Part shown: positions 44,386-57,110 of the stretch, piece after piece
Layout: every line of letters starts with the position of its first letter
Numbering within the stretch: the stretch's first letter is position 1
Source of the DNA: Carposina sasakii
Lineage: Eukaryota; Arthropoda; Insecta; Lepidoptera; Carposinidae
DNA length: 64,000 bases
Direction: 5' to 3'
Assembly: GCA_014607495.2 (NCBI GenBank)
Contig: CP053153.1
Span: 3,100,001-3,164,000 of the forward strand
Program-made: the position numbers and the translations under genes
Notes under the pieces: model-generated
The model's database searches: none
What the model saw: the letters and a program-made list of their open reading frames with translations, nothing else
What the model was told of the DNA's origin: nothing

Positions 44386-47300
44386 TTATGTACCTTCATT
44401 TTGCATCGATAAATGTAGTGTCACATGAGCTAAAAAGCGCGATACAAAGTGGTATGGTGTAATTTAGTTTACCGAGGTCTACTCGGCATTAGACCAGGCC
44501 CTACACTCTGCTGGCCCTTAAACCTCCAAAACTGCAGTAGCAGACCCTTATTTTATGGTTTCTCATCTTGACTGTCGACAACAGCGGTGGGCAGACTCTC
44601 AAACACCAGTAGGAAATGAACTTCCGACCGAATTGTAACGAAAATTCGAGTAACGCAGTATAATTCAATAATTAGGCTAGGAAAAGTAGTCTCCCATTAT
44701 GTACCTCGTATATTGCGCCAAGTGACATCAGGCGACTCGTGCATTGGCACAATTCAGCCTGGACACTCCCGTTTCTGTACACAAAGCACGTCACTTGCGT
44801 TTGTAAATATTGATATTTTGTCTGGATTTTGTATACAAGTAAATAGAGTACCTAATATACGTATTAACATTGCACTATTATTACAGTTAATTGATAATAC
44901 GTACTGATAATATGTTTTAAAAATAGAATGAAACATCAAATTCGTTGATTAAATGTCCAATAATTGATTTATACATTTTTTTTGTACTTAGATATCTGGA
45001 TCTGTAGCAGGTATTATAAGAAGTTGACTAATCTTCGTTAGAAAGAGTCATATAAATAAGTAGTAATTTTTTAAATGATTTTATACTGGAATATTCCCGA
45101 AGGATTGGTTTTTTCGGATTAAAGTCTTGGTATTTACTGAAAGTGGTACATGGACGATGTTTTGGGAAATCGCCAATCTGGAAAGACTTAAATGATGTTG
45201 TGTTGGGGTAAGTTTAGTTACAGAAAAAAAGTTCCTAAGTTCTTAAAGAAGGCGTTATACCTATATGTCCGTTATCCGCCTTAACTCAACTGATTAAAGT
45301 GGTTCTGGCGAAGATATTCGTCAAAGTTTGTTTTTAAATAAGAATGGGATCTCGAAGCCATCATGAAATCCAAAAGAGTGCACTAGCGCAGGTAGTTGTA
45401 CTGTTAATAAGTAAACAGTAAGCCTTTGCACACTTCTGTTTAATCTTTTTACATACATGTAAACAGCTGGATGAATCTGAACTAGACCTCACCCGGGTGG
45501 TAAGGATTCTTCTTCCTGCAAAAATATTCAACAAATTATAATATTATTGCTGACCATCGAAATATAACCTCACTTGTCCTGTGGTCTTTTCCGATTATAT
45601 TTCCAAATGTCACCAAGATCCGTTCAGTCGAAAGTTTAGTTTCAAAGATTATAACTATACCAATGAAGTGTTTCCATTCATCTCCACAGTTGTTTCCCTT
45701 CTATAACGTCAGCGACGTACGTATGTTGAAGTTAGAACGCATTATTTTGCAAAATCCAAGGCTATTATAAACATTTTTTCACTATCAAATCGAATGTTGT
45801 TTTCGATTCGCGATGCCAAATGAACCGAGAAAGTATTGCCTAAAATTAGAACTCACGACTAACGGACGTCTGTTACATTTTTCAAAATGAAATATATTTC
45901 GCCATTTCTCGCATCTGTTAACTCACAACCCGAATACCCAAGGTGTTTTCTGTTCAATAAATTGTATAACTAATTTATTTTATTTTATCTTTTGTGTCAA
46001 AACGGGGGCAGTATTTACAGGTGTACTCTACTTTCGGTCGATAATTTTTTATTGTAATTTAATACCTTTAATGTTATTGCTTTTCCCTGGTTATCTATAT
46101 TTGGTAGCTCAAAGGACTATACATTTTCGTGTTCAATCTAGTTCAAGGCTCCTATAAGCTTCTGTCAATCGAAGGTTATGTCAGATGGAGTCGAGAAGTC
46201 TATATGTCGGGCGGAGTTGTTTTTATAAAATGTTGATTTGATAATGAATCATCATCAACATGTGACACTCATACAGATAACTCTAGTTGAATAAAGTGGC
46301 GACATCGTGTCTGAAATTCTTTATAGGTTTTCATGATTTTCCTAAACCTACATATGAATTGTTAAATCCTTTTAATTATTAAATGATAATGATTTATAAT
46401 TAGATCAATACCTTGAAGTACTATTGTTTACATTTTACTCCTTTGCTGCCTCCACTAAATCGAAATTAACTTTATCCTTCATGGACTAATAATGGACGGT
46501 CGATGTTCTAGTACTTTTCTATGTACGTGTTTTATCTGTAAATATTGACCGGCGAAGCATGGGACGACCGAATGGAAAAACACTCTGTTTATCACCTTAG
46601 AACCTGTTAATTTATTTTCTATTGGTGTGTGGTGTTAGGCACTTTTCAGTATTGGTGTCCATGGGTCGCATGTTGCTAATGCGCTGTTGTCAACCATGAT
46701 TGCCCTTGTACTAGGTGATTAAGATGGTCAGTTATTTAAAAACCTTTTATTGAAGTAATTTTGTGTGTGCCTACATATACACACGGCTGGGTTCCAAAAA
46801 AAGGGATTATCAGAACAGCAGGATCACGAAGGATCTACGTTTAGCATATATGTTTTATATACTATGCGTACTTACTATTTCATTATAATTAAAGATTATG
46901 CCGTTATTGTTTTATCTCAAGATAGATATATTATTATTTTATGTTTCGCTTCAGTTTTCTAACTATAGGTACATATTAGAAATATACCTTAGGAAGAATT
47001 TAAACTGAACCACATAAAACTATTCTTAGTAGTACACTGACTTAACTTACTAACTTAAACGAAGCCAACATCTGGGAGAGCAAAGGGAATCACAAAAAAA
47101 CCTGCAGTTTTACAAATACTCTTTCTTAGAAGATGGAATTTGGCCCTTGGAACATGCACAATGTAGGTACATACATATTTGATTTTAGTGTGATTTGTTT
47201 TGATACCTTTAATTTCTTTACAAAACTTTGTCCTTTTCTATATTTTGAAGTGATCTAAGGTTTATTCACTGATAAGATTATCAAATTGTGAATAAGACCT

Positions 47301-48059
47301 ACAATCCTACATCATTATCTCAATGCGGCATTTTTTGAAAACGATAACTTGATTAAGTCTACCTAAATAGTAAATGCACCGAAAGTGATTCAATGTCCCA
47401 CATTAGTAGATTTGTAATCTAAAAATCTAAATATCCTTTTTATTACTACCGCACCGACATTACTATAAAGCGTTTAATTAACATGATTAAGGTAACGTTG
47501 AACTAACGTCTTTTGTGTGCCTACGTTGTGTGTACGTGCCTTTGTTATATTTTTCTCCTAGTAGCCAAGTTTTAACTTAAATAATTTTAAAAATGATATT
47601 TTTCTACTTTGTACACCTACAATCGATCTTATTGTGCTAAAAAAAGTCAAATGCTTTAATTTTCTGTAATACTGCCAAAACAATACAGTCCCGTTAGATA
47701 ATTCCCTTAATATAATAATAATCCATTTATTCCATATTTCAACTTTACATTTCAAATGTTGTTAGGAAGTAGTTTATTAGTAAGTTTGCTTAAATTATGT
47801 GAGTAGTGTTAGTTTGTATCTGTGACTGAAATATGGACCTCTGTAAGGGTAAAGGCCTCCTCCGTCTTCTTCCATAACTCTCTGTCTTTACCAGAGTTCA
47901 TCGAGTCGTATCCCTCAGATTCCCTTAATCCGGCTTAAAATCCAATTTCGGACAATGACGAATCCGGAAAAATATTTCGCGAGGACTCATCTAATGATTA
48001 GATATGCCTAGTCTAACAGAAGCATCGGCTGTATAGGATAAGCAATAGTTGACACATAT
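44386..48059. other. long AT-rich stretch, no gene seen
   Basis: No exon, transposon end or tandem array was recognised in 3.7 kb. A GC-richer patch at 44460-44610 (CAGGCCCTACACTCTGCTGG) looks like repeat debris. Confidence 0.4.
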
Positions 48060-48240
48060 GCGCGCGCAGGGGCCGCGTCCCGTGTCGTGCGTACGTGCTA
48101 CAAAGAACGCCAGCTCTGTTTACTGCTCGATTGTTTACCACCCAAAAGGCGAAATCAGGGGCGAATCGTTCGAGCACGCACACCCTACCTACCGGTAGCT
48201 GGCACTCCCTTTTGAAGGATCGCTGCCTCCTGTTTTCGGC
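48060..48240. promoter_or_regulatory. GC-rich, CpG-rich block
   Basis: CpG-dense sequence (GCGCGCGCAGGGGCCGCGTC) in an AT-rich setting, followed by GATTGTTTACC (forkhead-like core) and a mirrored ACCTACCGGTAGCT. No open frame of note. A promoter, 5' UTR exon or conserved enhancer are possible; direction is unknown. Confidence 0.3.
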
Positions 48241-48856
48241 AATCGTTTAAGTTCTAAACTACCTTCTAATTGTTTTTTTGAGATTGGGGTTTTCTCACAA
48301 TTCAAAAGGTTTTTTTTAGCTTATCAAAGTGATATGATAATTTTATATGTATAGATTATACTAGCCTTCTTAGATAAAGTGTAATTAGGATATCTACTCA
48401 TTTAATTATACAGATGATATCATTAATTACTCCTAAATCAATAATTTCACTGGTCGTTGAAGTTATTTAGGACTCCCTTACCTTAGTACGAAATAATTAG
48501 TTGTACCTAGTTTGCTATTTATTTCAATATTCAAATCTATGTCGTGATAGAACAAAGGTGTAGAGTTCCCTTAGATCATGTCATAGGACGGGGGTCTAAA
48601 TAAAAGAATTGCCGTATCTATTATTATGTATTACAATACGTATGTCTATGTGTTGTCATTTACGTAAAAATTCCGGGAGTCAGGGCAATCTCATTCGTTA
48701 ACTGCTGAGCACGTGATAACTGATTATATTTTAGTGACGCCGCATTAAATAAATAAAATCGTCCAATTAATTAGCTACCTTATCATGACTTATCGTGTGA
48801 CAGGTGCTTATGATTCTGCCATTTGACTTCTCAGTTTTAAGATAAACTGGGCTGAC
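48241..48856. other. AT-rich, no gene seen
   Basis: No feature recognised. Confidence 0.4.
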
Positions 48857-49089
48857 CTAGTTAATTACGCTTAACATGTCTCTGAAATTGAGTATTTTGA
48901 TATGGATTGGGATCAGAACGTACCCCAATTGTGGCACCTGCCCCCTTGATAGGGGTATGGTGGATATTGCTGGGGTCGTTGCTCTCGTTCCCAGCGGGGT
49001 CGTCGACCCCATGGCCGTCAGCTGTTGCACACAACAAGCTCTCGTTTGACCTAGTTTGCACACTCGCATCTAGTTGTCATTGGACGTAA
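48857..49089. other. GC-rich block open in several frames
   Basis: Three frames are open over about 200 bases. The minus frame 49061-48861 has the most protein-like codons (SNESLLCATADGHGVDDPAG then NESNDPSNIHH). A plus frame from ATG 48907 looks like a hydrophobic signal. A plausible plus exon lies between GGGATCAG and GGAC|GTAAAT. An inverted pair GGGGTCG/CGACCCC occurs inside. Not assignable. Confidence 0.25.
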
Positions 49090-49307
49090 ATATACTGCCA
49101 ATTATAAATATTACATAAACAGAATTTTTCCATTAATTTGTCTAAATATAACTTATGTTATACCTACGTGATGTACTTACTCTAAGCGTTTTGTTATTAC
49201 GGTTATCTCTTCTGCTTGTTTATTCTATATTAAAATTTTCTTCGAGAACTATCGAACACATTTCAATTTAAAATCATTAATGCTTTTTTGGATGTAACTG
49301 GTAATTG
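49090..49307. other. AT-rich, no gene seen
   Basis: No feature recognised. Confidence 0.4.
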
Positions 49308-49660
49308 TAAAATTATTAATAACGAAATGGAAAAATTCCTCACCCGGGTGGGAATCGAACCCACGACCTCTACATTCCGCGTGTCAGCGCTCTCACCACT
49401 GAGCCACCGGGTCAATTACTCGGATGACGAATTTTACCATCTCTTTTCTAAATTACATATTGGCAACGTTATTTTTCATCCCGATAGCTATACACTAGCC
49501 AAATCTCGGCAAACAAAGCTGAATCCCTCAGCACAATGTTTAAAGATGAAACGATCAACCATATCCTAACGGATTATATTAATGGAGAAGTGTTTTTATA
49601 AATTTATCTTAGTCAAGATATTATATATTATAAAATTATTAATAAAGAAATGGAAAAAAT
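49308..49660 (-). mobile_element. tRNA-like repeat, full copy
   Basis: Minus-strand copy with tRNA-like module 49414-49340, intact A and B boxes and a perfect ACCCGGT/ACCCGGGT-type acceptor pairing. It carries the GGAATGTAGAGG variant like the tandem pair at 3665. The tail occurs at both ends (49310-49340 and 49628-49660), suggesting excision from, or amplification as, a tandem. Confidence 0.75.
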
Positions 49661-50552
<892 letters not shown>

Positions 50553-50561
50553 ATAGATCGG

Positions 50562-50602
50562 TGACAAGTTGCTAGACTTGCTAGCTCATTGTCTGAGAGA
50601 AC
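50562..50602 (-). repeat. dispersed repeat, copy 3
   Basis: The minus strand reads GTTCTCTCAGACAATGAGCT then AGCAAGTCTAGCAACTTGTC, matching 20735 and 34235 with an 8-base insertion. Confidence 0.4.
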
Positions 50603-52487
50603 CCCCCTGTATTCCTTAGTCGACTCTATTATGACATGCATGGACGAAGATGGGTCTGATGTAATCTAGTGAAGCTCCGTATCCATCCATTCCAATAAGT
50701 AAAAAAAAAAACAAAAGACATTTTCTTTCCCTGGGTGGGTAGGATATCTGTGTATCAACGTAAGCCTAACTTCATCAAGATACTTTAAATCCGATAGAGT
50801 GACGCCCAGTCAGAATACTACTTTCTTTAATTCTTGAACATCCTTCGACAAATTCCCACTATTCACTAGTGGGATAAATATTTAGTCATATATTTACAAA
50901 CCTCCATAAATGTGGTAGTTTAAGCCGAGGAACCTGCGTTTGCCCGTCAAAGTTTAAATACTCAATTCTCAAAAAAGATATGACACGGTTCTAATTTAAA
51001 TCTATGGAAGTTATGGGAGTTTTAGACAAAAATTTAATTCAGAGATTGAAACACTGATTACAGTCGTGAATTTCTACATAGAAGCTTAGCAGTCAGTAAG
51101 TATGAATAAATGTACACTGTGTGTTTTACTATGATAATATCTATGTAGCTTGTTTACATTCCAAGGTCAACTGTGCCATTTACATTTTCATTTATTGCTT
51201 CCATAATTTGTGCGTTCGCCTATTTTAGTGCGATTTTTTTTATTTATCTAGCTTTGTACTGATGTCTAGCTAGGTTTTTACTAAACTAGATGCCGCCGGT
51301 AGTCAATTTTGCTCTACCTATGTTAAGTTTTTTGAACTTTTGTTTAGAGAATGACCATTGTCATGCTCTATTAAGATTTTATTTCGTAATTTTAATTAAT
51401 TTGCATACACGCCTTAGTTAGGGTAAAAAACTTAAATATTGTTGAAAATTTTGTTTAATTATTACTCTCAACGCTTTTTCGTCTGACTGTACTGTTTTTG
51501 GCTTGTCAATATGAGTGGACCGAGTCGCCGGAAGAAAAATATTTAAAATATATTAGATCCGGCAACTGGGTCCGCGGAACGAGTTAATTGCGGACCGAGT
51601 CGCCGGAAACCTCATAAATAAATGGCGCTGTAGTCAGGTTCCAGCTGGTAAGCAAAGCTGCCAAGTAATGACTATTATAGTACATATATTAATTATTTCT
51701 GGAATATCTATTGTTTTTGCATTTCTCATCATTGGTAAGATATTTATGTGAAACATTATGATAAAATAATGATGGATTGTAAGATTAGTAGAGGAAACTT
51801 TCTGCTGGATAATCTGTAAATAATTTTTAAAAGAACTATTTATCCGATAGCGCGATAACATAGAATACAAAGTACGGCACTCGATAGCAAAGATTTGATG
51901 GTGATGAAAATTCAATACTAGGAATGTTGCTCCGATTACACAGATAAGTTGCAAATTAATGAATCTGTTCGGGCATGTAAAGTAAAAAGAGATGACAATA
52001 ATGCTGATAGGGGTTGATGGAGGAGGAACTCCAGCTTTGAGGACGATCAGAAAAATACGAACCCTTCTGGTAAGGGTAGGTAATTCAAAAGAAGCATTGC
52101 AAGTTAACTTAGAAATTGGAACTGAAAATTATGATAAAAATCAATGTTTTAAATCTTATAGGATTCTTATTTGCGAATGTTGCTTTAGGATATAATATCT
52201 GAACAAATTCCTCGGTTGAATAGGTCATGGACAGTAAGTTACTTTGTCGTTGTCATATAGATATATCTCTGCAACATAGTGTGGTTGGATGCGATAAGGG
52301 ACCCGCGCAATTGCAATTTGTTGAAAGCGCAGCTGAGCAGTTGTATTTAGTAAATACTGTTTACTCGACTTGTGCTATCTATATTTACAGTTTTTTATTT
52401 GTATTTATATCGAAAGATCATAAAATAAAATAAATATTTTCGAAAGAAAAACTTCGCTAGCGTGAAAACATTCCGGGATATAACGAT
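50603..52487. other. AT-rich stretch, no gene supported
   Basis: At 51515-51615 the phrase GGACCGAGTCGCCGGAA occurs twice, about 75 bases apart. A 106-codon minus-strand frame (51954-51634) is AT-driven. No exon found. Confidence 0.4.
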
Positions 52488-52664
52488 TTATAAAATTATT
52501 AATAAAGAAAATGCAAAAAATTCTTCACCCGAGTGGGAATCGAACCCACGACCACTGCAAACCGTGCCAGCCGCTCTAACCACTGAGCTACCGGGTCAAT
52601 TACTCGGATGACGAATTTTACCATCTCTTTTCTAAATTACATATTGGCAACGTTATTTTTCATC
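52488..52664 (-). mobile_element. tRNA-like repeat, truncated
   Basis: Has tail, tRNA-like module (52599-52525) with intact boxes and about 65 bp of body, then ends abruptly after 'acgttatttttcatc'. The module is the GGTTTGCAGTGG variant. Confidence 0.7.
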
Positions 52665-52793
52665 GATTTCACAATCACAATTTTAGACTTGCCAATAAAA
52701 CGCTCCACACAAACGGCTATCACGACCTGACGTCACTCTTAAAGCAACTTATATGCGCGTTAAAGAACTTTTGTTCTACACCTATATTAAATA

Positions 52794-53765
52794 CTAGTGG
52801 ACGCCCGCGACTCCGTCCGCGTGGACTACAGAAAAAAAAATGTCGAAATTATCCGGGATAAAAACATTTTCCCGGGATAAAAAGTAGCCTATATGTTAAG
52901 TGGGACCTGTCACAATATATTCCTGAAAACTGCACCGAAATCGGTTAAGCCGTTCCTGAGATTAGCGTGCACAAACGCACAGACAGTCCCTTCCCGTGGG
53001 AATTTCGGGAAATCAATTCTTAGTGCTTCCCCGCAGTCTCCGATTTTAGCTTCACATGTACAGCGGTTTTTGTAAAAAAATTGAATTCCCGTTAGTCCCC
53101 TTCCCGTGGGAATTTCGGGAAATTCGTTCTTAGCGCTCCCTCGCAGTCCCTAATGAACGTACAGGTCTAATTTCGAATTCATATGTATCGCGCTTGTCGT
53201 AAAAAAATGAATTCCCGTTTGTCCCCTTCCCGTGGGAGTTTCGAGAAATCCGTTCCTAGTGCTTCCTCGGGGTCCCAAATAAACAAATATGCCCAACTTA
53301 AGATTCATATGTGTAACCGTTTTCATAAAAAATAATTAATTCCCGTTGGCCCCCTTCCCGTGGGAATTTCGGGAAATTCGTCCTTAGTGCTTACTTGCAG
53401 TCCCTAATGAACATCTATGCCCAATTTCAGCTTAATATGTATAGCGGTTTTCGTAAAAATTATGAATTCCCGTTTGTCCCCTTCCCGTGGGAATTTCGGG
53501 AAATCCGTTTTTAGTCCTCCCTTGCTCTCCCCAATGAACATATATGCCCGATTTCAGCTTCATATGTATAGTGGTTTTCGTAAAAAATATAGAATTCCCG
53601 TTTGTCGCCTTCCCGTGGGAATATCGGGAAATTCTTATAGCCTATGTTCATCCAGGTCCTATAAGGATTCTAACGGTGAAAGAATTTTTAAAATCGGTCC
53701 AGTAGTTTTTGAGCCTATTCATTACAACCAAACAAACAAAGTTTTCCTCTTTATAATATTAGTGT
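52794..53765 (+). mobile_element. LINE 3' end with 127 bp tandem array
   Basis: Begins like the RTE-type tails (CTAGTGGACGCCCGCGACTC, then paired CCGGGATAAAA blocks) as far as 'cacaaacgcacagacag' at 52987. It then switches to six units starting TTCCCGTGGG at 52991, 53101, 53227, 53355, 53482 and 53610 (110, 126, 128, 127 and 128 bp), and finishes AAAATCGGTCCAGTAGTTTT with a TTATAATATTAGTGTAG end. The first unit has a 16 bp deletion. Two LINE 3' UTRs appear to be joined. Confidence 0.7.
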
Positions 53766-54639
53766 AGATTGCGTTTATAAATATGCTCACAAATTAAAAG
53801 TTGCTGTAAATGATGCAGGTGGATATGTGATTTTGTGTTTTCAATTAATTTCACATTTGAAAAATGGACTTGCCCAGTTAACTTTGAAGGCTTATTACTA
53901 CCTCATTTAGACACATTATCAAATTGTAATTTTACAGATAGGTATGATTTTGATTATTTATTCTGATAAGAATAAGATGTTACGAGTATTAAGATTCAAT
54001 CATAGGAAACTACCCCATTATGGGTTCTTTGTAAATCCGTATTAATATTACATTCATGCGAAAGTAACTATTTGTTTACGACAAAATAACGAACGAATGT
54101 TGTTGAAACTTTCTTGATTCCTTTAGTAGTGCTCGGCAATAGAAGCTATTCGGTGAAACGTATAAATGTGTCCCAGGCTGAGTGTAGGTACTGAATAAAT
54201 CTAGTAAATAATTTATAATTAATAGTTACATAAAGGGCGCCAAGTGAAACCCCTCCGGTTTAATGGCACCCTGAACCTAATTGTAATTCTTTTAAAAATC
54301 TGAAATAAATTTAAAAAAAAAATCAAGAAAGAACAAGGTTAGAAAAAGAATGCTTTTCGATAATGTTCTTTGGGATAGGCTGTGCATGTATAATGTTTAA
54401 AAGTAAATGAATAATGAAAAATAAATGTCACCCCAAGAACATTATGTACGAGTACTTGTTTTGTTTATATTAACTAAAATTAAATTCAGGTCAAATGTTA
54501 CCGCTAAAGACTTGTTTAATGTATTTGTTTACTACGACTTCAGACCTAAAATTGCCAAAATTATATCATTGTCATGAAAACACGTTTAAATGCATTTTAT
54601 TGTTAGCATCTCTCTTCTATGCTGCTCTGGGAGTGAAAA
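53766..54639. other. intergenic, old repeat fragments
   Basis: 'gcgaaagtaactatttgttt' at 54059 resembles a LINE tail start. No gene. Confidence 0.35.
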
Positions 54640-54855
54640 AAAAAACGTATAATACTACAGCTGCTTCTCTTCCTGGGCATAGTGTACAAGTCAGTACAGA
54701 GACAAGAGGGTCTTGGTGTTTTGTAGGCGATGGGCTGACCACTCAACTGTACCCTCAAAATTGGTCAGAAGTGGCTCCATGTGGTTCTATCGGTCCTTGG
54801 TGCTCTGCGTACCCCGTAAGGGATAAAGGCGTGATTATATGTATGTATTGTTATC
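54640..54855 (-). mobile_element. lepidopteran dispersed repeat fragment
   Basis: Read on the minus strand, AATCACGCCTTTATCCCTTA then CGGGGTACGCAGAGCACC resembles a very common lepidopteran repeat core (sequences of the type 'tcacgcctctttcccggagg'). A 138-codon plus frame through it has no motif and is attributed to the repeat. Confidence 0.5.
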
Positions 54856-55047
54856 ATCTTGACTTGGATAACTTTAGGAAACGAATGTATTTGTTGACTA
54901 CTAGATTATAAACATCGCAACGTCTATGAATTTACAAGTTCCTGTTTAAAATGCGAAAGGGTTAAAAGTTAAAATTTTCATTATCAGTGCATCATCGTAA
55001 CTTGACTTGACACTGTAATAGAGATATGGTGGCGGATTACATTGAAG
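54856..55047. other. intergenic DNA
   Basis: No feature recognised. Confidence 0.4.
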
Positions 55048-55055
55048 CTAGAATC

Positions 55056-56048
55056 CTCAGATCAAGAAATTAAGGTAGATATGTCACGGCCTTTGCCAAA
55101 AGTAAAGCTGAAATCTCTACAAAATTGTGTACGTACAGGCACTCACGCACACTAATGCAAAAAACTAATACAAAATTGGATCAGTTCGCGTCCGTCCGCC
55201 GCATTTATTAAAAAAGCCGTCTTGCGCAGTTAAATGGTGCAAAAACTACACAAAAATTAACAATAAGTCTCGAGGAATTACGTTTCACAATCAATATCAT
55301 CAAATTATCACATTTTTGTGTTTTATTGTAATAAAATTTTGAAGTTTTAAATGTCGATGTCATCTTGTGTCTCTGACATAGAGTAATCGTGTTGCCAGAT
55401 CAGTTTTTGAAATTGCCTAAATTAGCATCAAATAAATTGTGTTATTTTAATGATGTTTCATAAAATACATATAAATTTAAGTCGAACAGCCGAAATTTTG
55501 TACAACATAAAATATGTTAGTATGTATTTTCAATAAGGATTAATTTCCTACGTAGAAAATAAAAAATAAAAATATCCTCATAGATCTAAATCAAATTTAT
55601 ACATTTTAATTAAAAAGGCTGTGTTGAGAAAAATAAATAGGCTGTTACTATGCAATTCTTTTTATTTGGTAGGGCTCCTTGCACCTTATTAGGATTCCGT
55701 AGCTAAATGACATAAAACAGAACCATTAAAGATTCGTCATGTCTGTCTATCTGCCTGTTCATCTGTATGTCAACTAAGGACTACGTAGTTGAAATTATTC
55801 TGAAAAAGTATTCTGTGAACCACTTCAACAATTTTTATATAAATATATGAAACTTATGCTGTTAAGTTCGGTTCCATTTATGAGATGTGATAATTTTCTC
55901 CGTTGGTGTTGTATTACTTGTACCCCAATTATGCTTAATTCCAGTTTTTTTTTATATAGTGGCAACATTTCTTCACACACGCGCATTTCAAAACTGTCTT
56001 CACTTTTTTGTTAGGAATGCCTGATCTACCTTAATTTCTTGATCTGAG
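55056..56048 (+). mobile_element. second P-superfamily element, deleted
   Basis: A perfect 8 bp duplication CTAGAATC (55048-55055, 56049-56056) brackets 993 bp. Inverted repeats of about 26 bp are identical, starting CTCAGATCAAGAAATTAAGG. A THAP-like coding remnant lies near the left end as in the element at 24008, but the terminal repeats are unrelated, so the two belong to different P families. No transposase core remains. Confidence 0.85.
55214..55288 (+). pseudogene. THAP-domain remnant, lost start codon
   Basis: The frame AAG-CCG-TCT-TGC then AVKWCKNYTKINNKSRGITF and His matches the beginning of a THAP finger: Cys, four residues, Cys, then Lys-Asn, and a G-I-T-F-H block. The codon where Met is expected is AAG, a one-base change from ATG. 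No donor follows the His codon, unlike the copy at 24151. Inactive. Confidence 0.7.
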
Positions 56049-56056
56049 CTAGAATC

Positions 56057-56827
56057 GATGAAACTCTAACACATTGTCGTATATTTTCACTGAGTCCTAT
56101 GATACCTCGTCGCTGGTCGTCACAACGTGTCGCTACTTCAGTAACACTTGCTGATTTATTCCCCGGGTATTTGTGTGGTTGTATAACAGCGTGTTTTGGT
56201 TCTCAAGTATGTTTTTGTTAGGCCGCTTTATCAGCTACTGTGTGCGTAAGAGCCAGGTTATCGGAACAAATCGAGGATCTTGTCCTCTTATAATAAAATA
56301 ATCCGAATGAACTCTTGTAATCTTTTTTGCTTACGCAAGACGTCATTGTCACATCACATGCCACACCTCATAGTTATTATATCGTATTATTTACTTTAAA
56401 GTTATTTTGCATTTATAATATCGGCTTATTATTTACCTTAGTTCAAAATATTTTGTAATGAAATCACGTTCATCATCAACGTTTTCAGAAAACTTACTTT
56501 ATTAATAACATGAATGTGAATTTTAAAAGTATTTATTTATGTAAACTCTTTTGATAAATATGACAAAGGTACATAAAATATGTAGAGGGCTTGAGGAGGG
56601 AAACAACAAAGGACCGTGCGAATGTAAAATAAAAACTAGTTTCATGACTTTCCATACAAATTAGTTTCTATTATCCTGTAGTATGCGCAGCTAATGTCGA
56701 CTCTAGTGCGCTCAGCACACAGTCGCTTACGACCTTTTAGAATTTAGAAGATAAAAGTCACTCCTATTATACTTGTTCAAAATCGTAAAGTTACTCAATA
56801 CATACAAGGGTTTGTGGACAAAATCTG
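56057..56827. other. intergenic DNA, no gene seen
   Basis: No feature recognised; one CpG-containing patch at about 56690-56740. Confidence 0.4.
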
Positions 56828-57110
56828 CACCGGTATGATGAATTTGGTGAGAGCGAGATGTCTCACTTTTAAACGTCAAATCCACAGAGCTAAGTAATAA
56901 CTAGACAAGGCAAGTGTTTCTACTTTGTGTATAAAAAGGGATTGCAAACCACTTCTATCAGCCCTATTTCTTTCAGTCCAGGCTCGCGAAAGAGTGTCTA
57001 TTTTAATTCTTAAGTCTATTTTTTACATGCAAAGTACATCTACTTAGTTTATCTAGTTATTAATGTGAATTTGACGTTTAAAAGCTCTCACCAAATTCAT
57101 CATACTGGTG
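56828..57110. mobile_element. TIR element with core-promoter-like centre
   Basis: The ends CACCGGTATGATGAATTTGG and the complement of CACCAGTATGATGAATTTGG form an inverted repeat of about 65 bp with a 13 bp gap, and further pairing through AACGTCAAATxCAC. No convincing target duplication was found. The centre has TATAAAAAG at 56931 and TCAGCC with its A 31 bases downstream, ideal TATA-to-initiator spacing. Confidence 0.6.

Noticed and set aside
49288..49569. 93-codon ORF with a VGIEPTTS motif
   Set aside because: Reads through the T arm of the tRNA-like repeat; this peptide is a common artefact of tRNA-like SINE DNA.
53417..53767. 116-codon ORF
   Set aside because: Lies in the 127 bp tandem array of a LINE tail; repeated SRGNFGKS peptide comes from the repeat.
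54495..54911. 138-codon ORF as a secreted protein
   Set aside because: The middle is a known-type lepidopteran dispersed repeat on the other strand and there is no domain.
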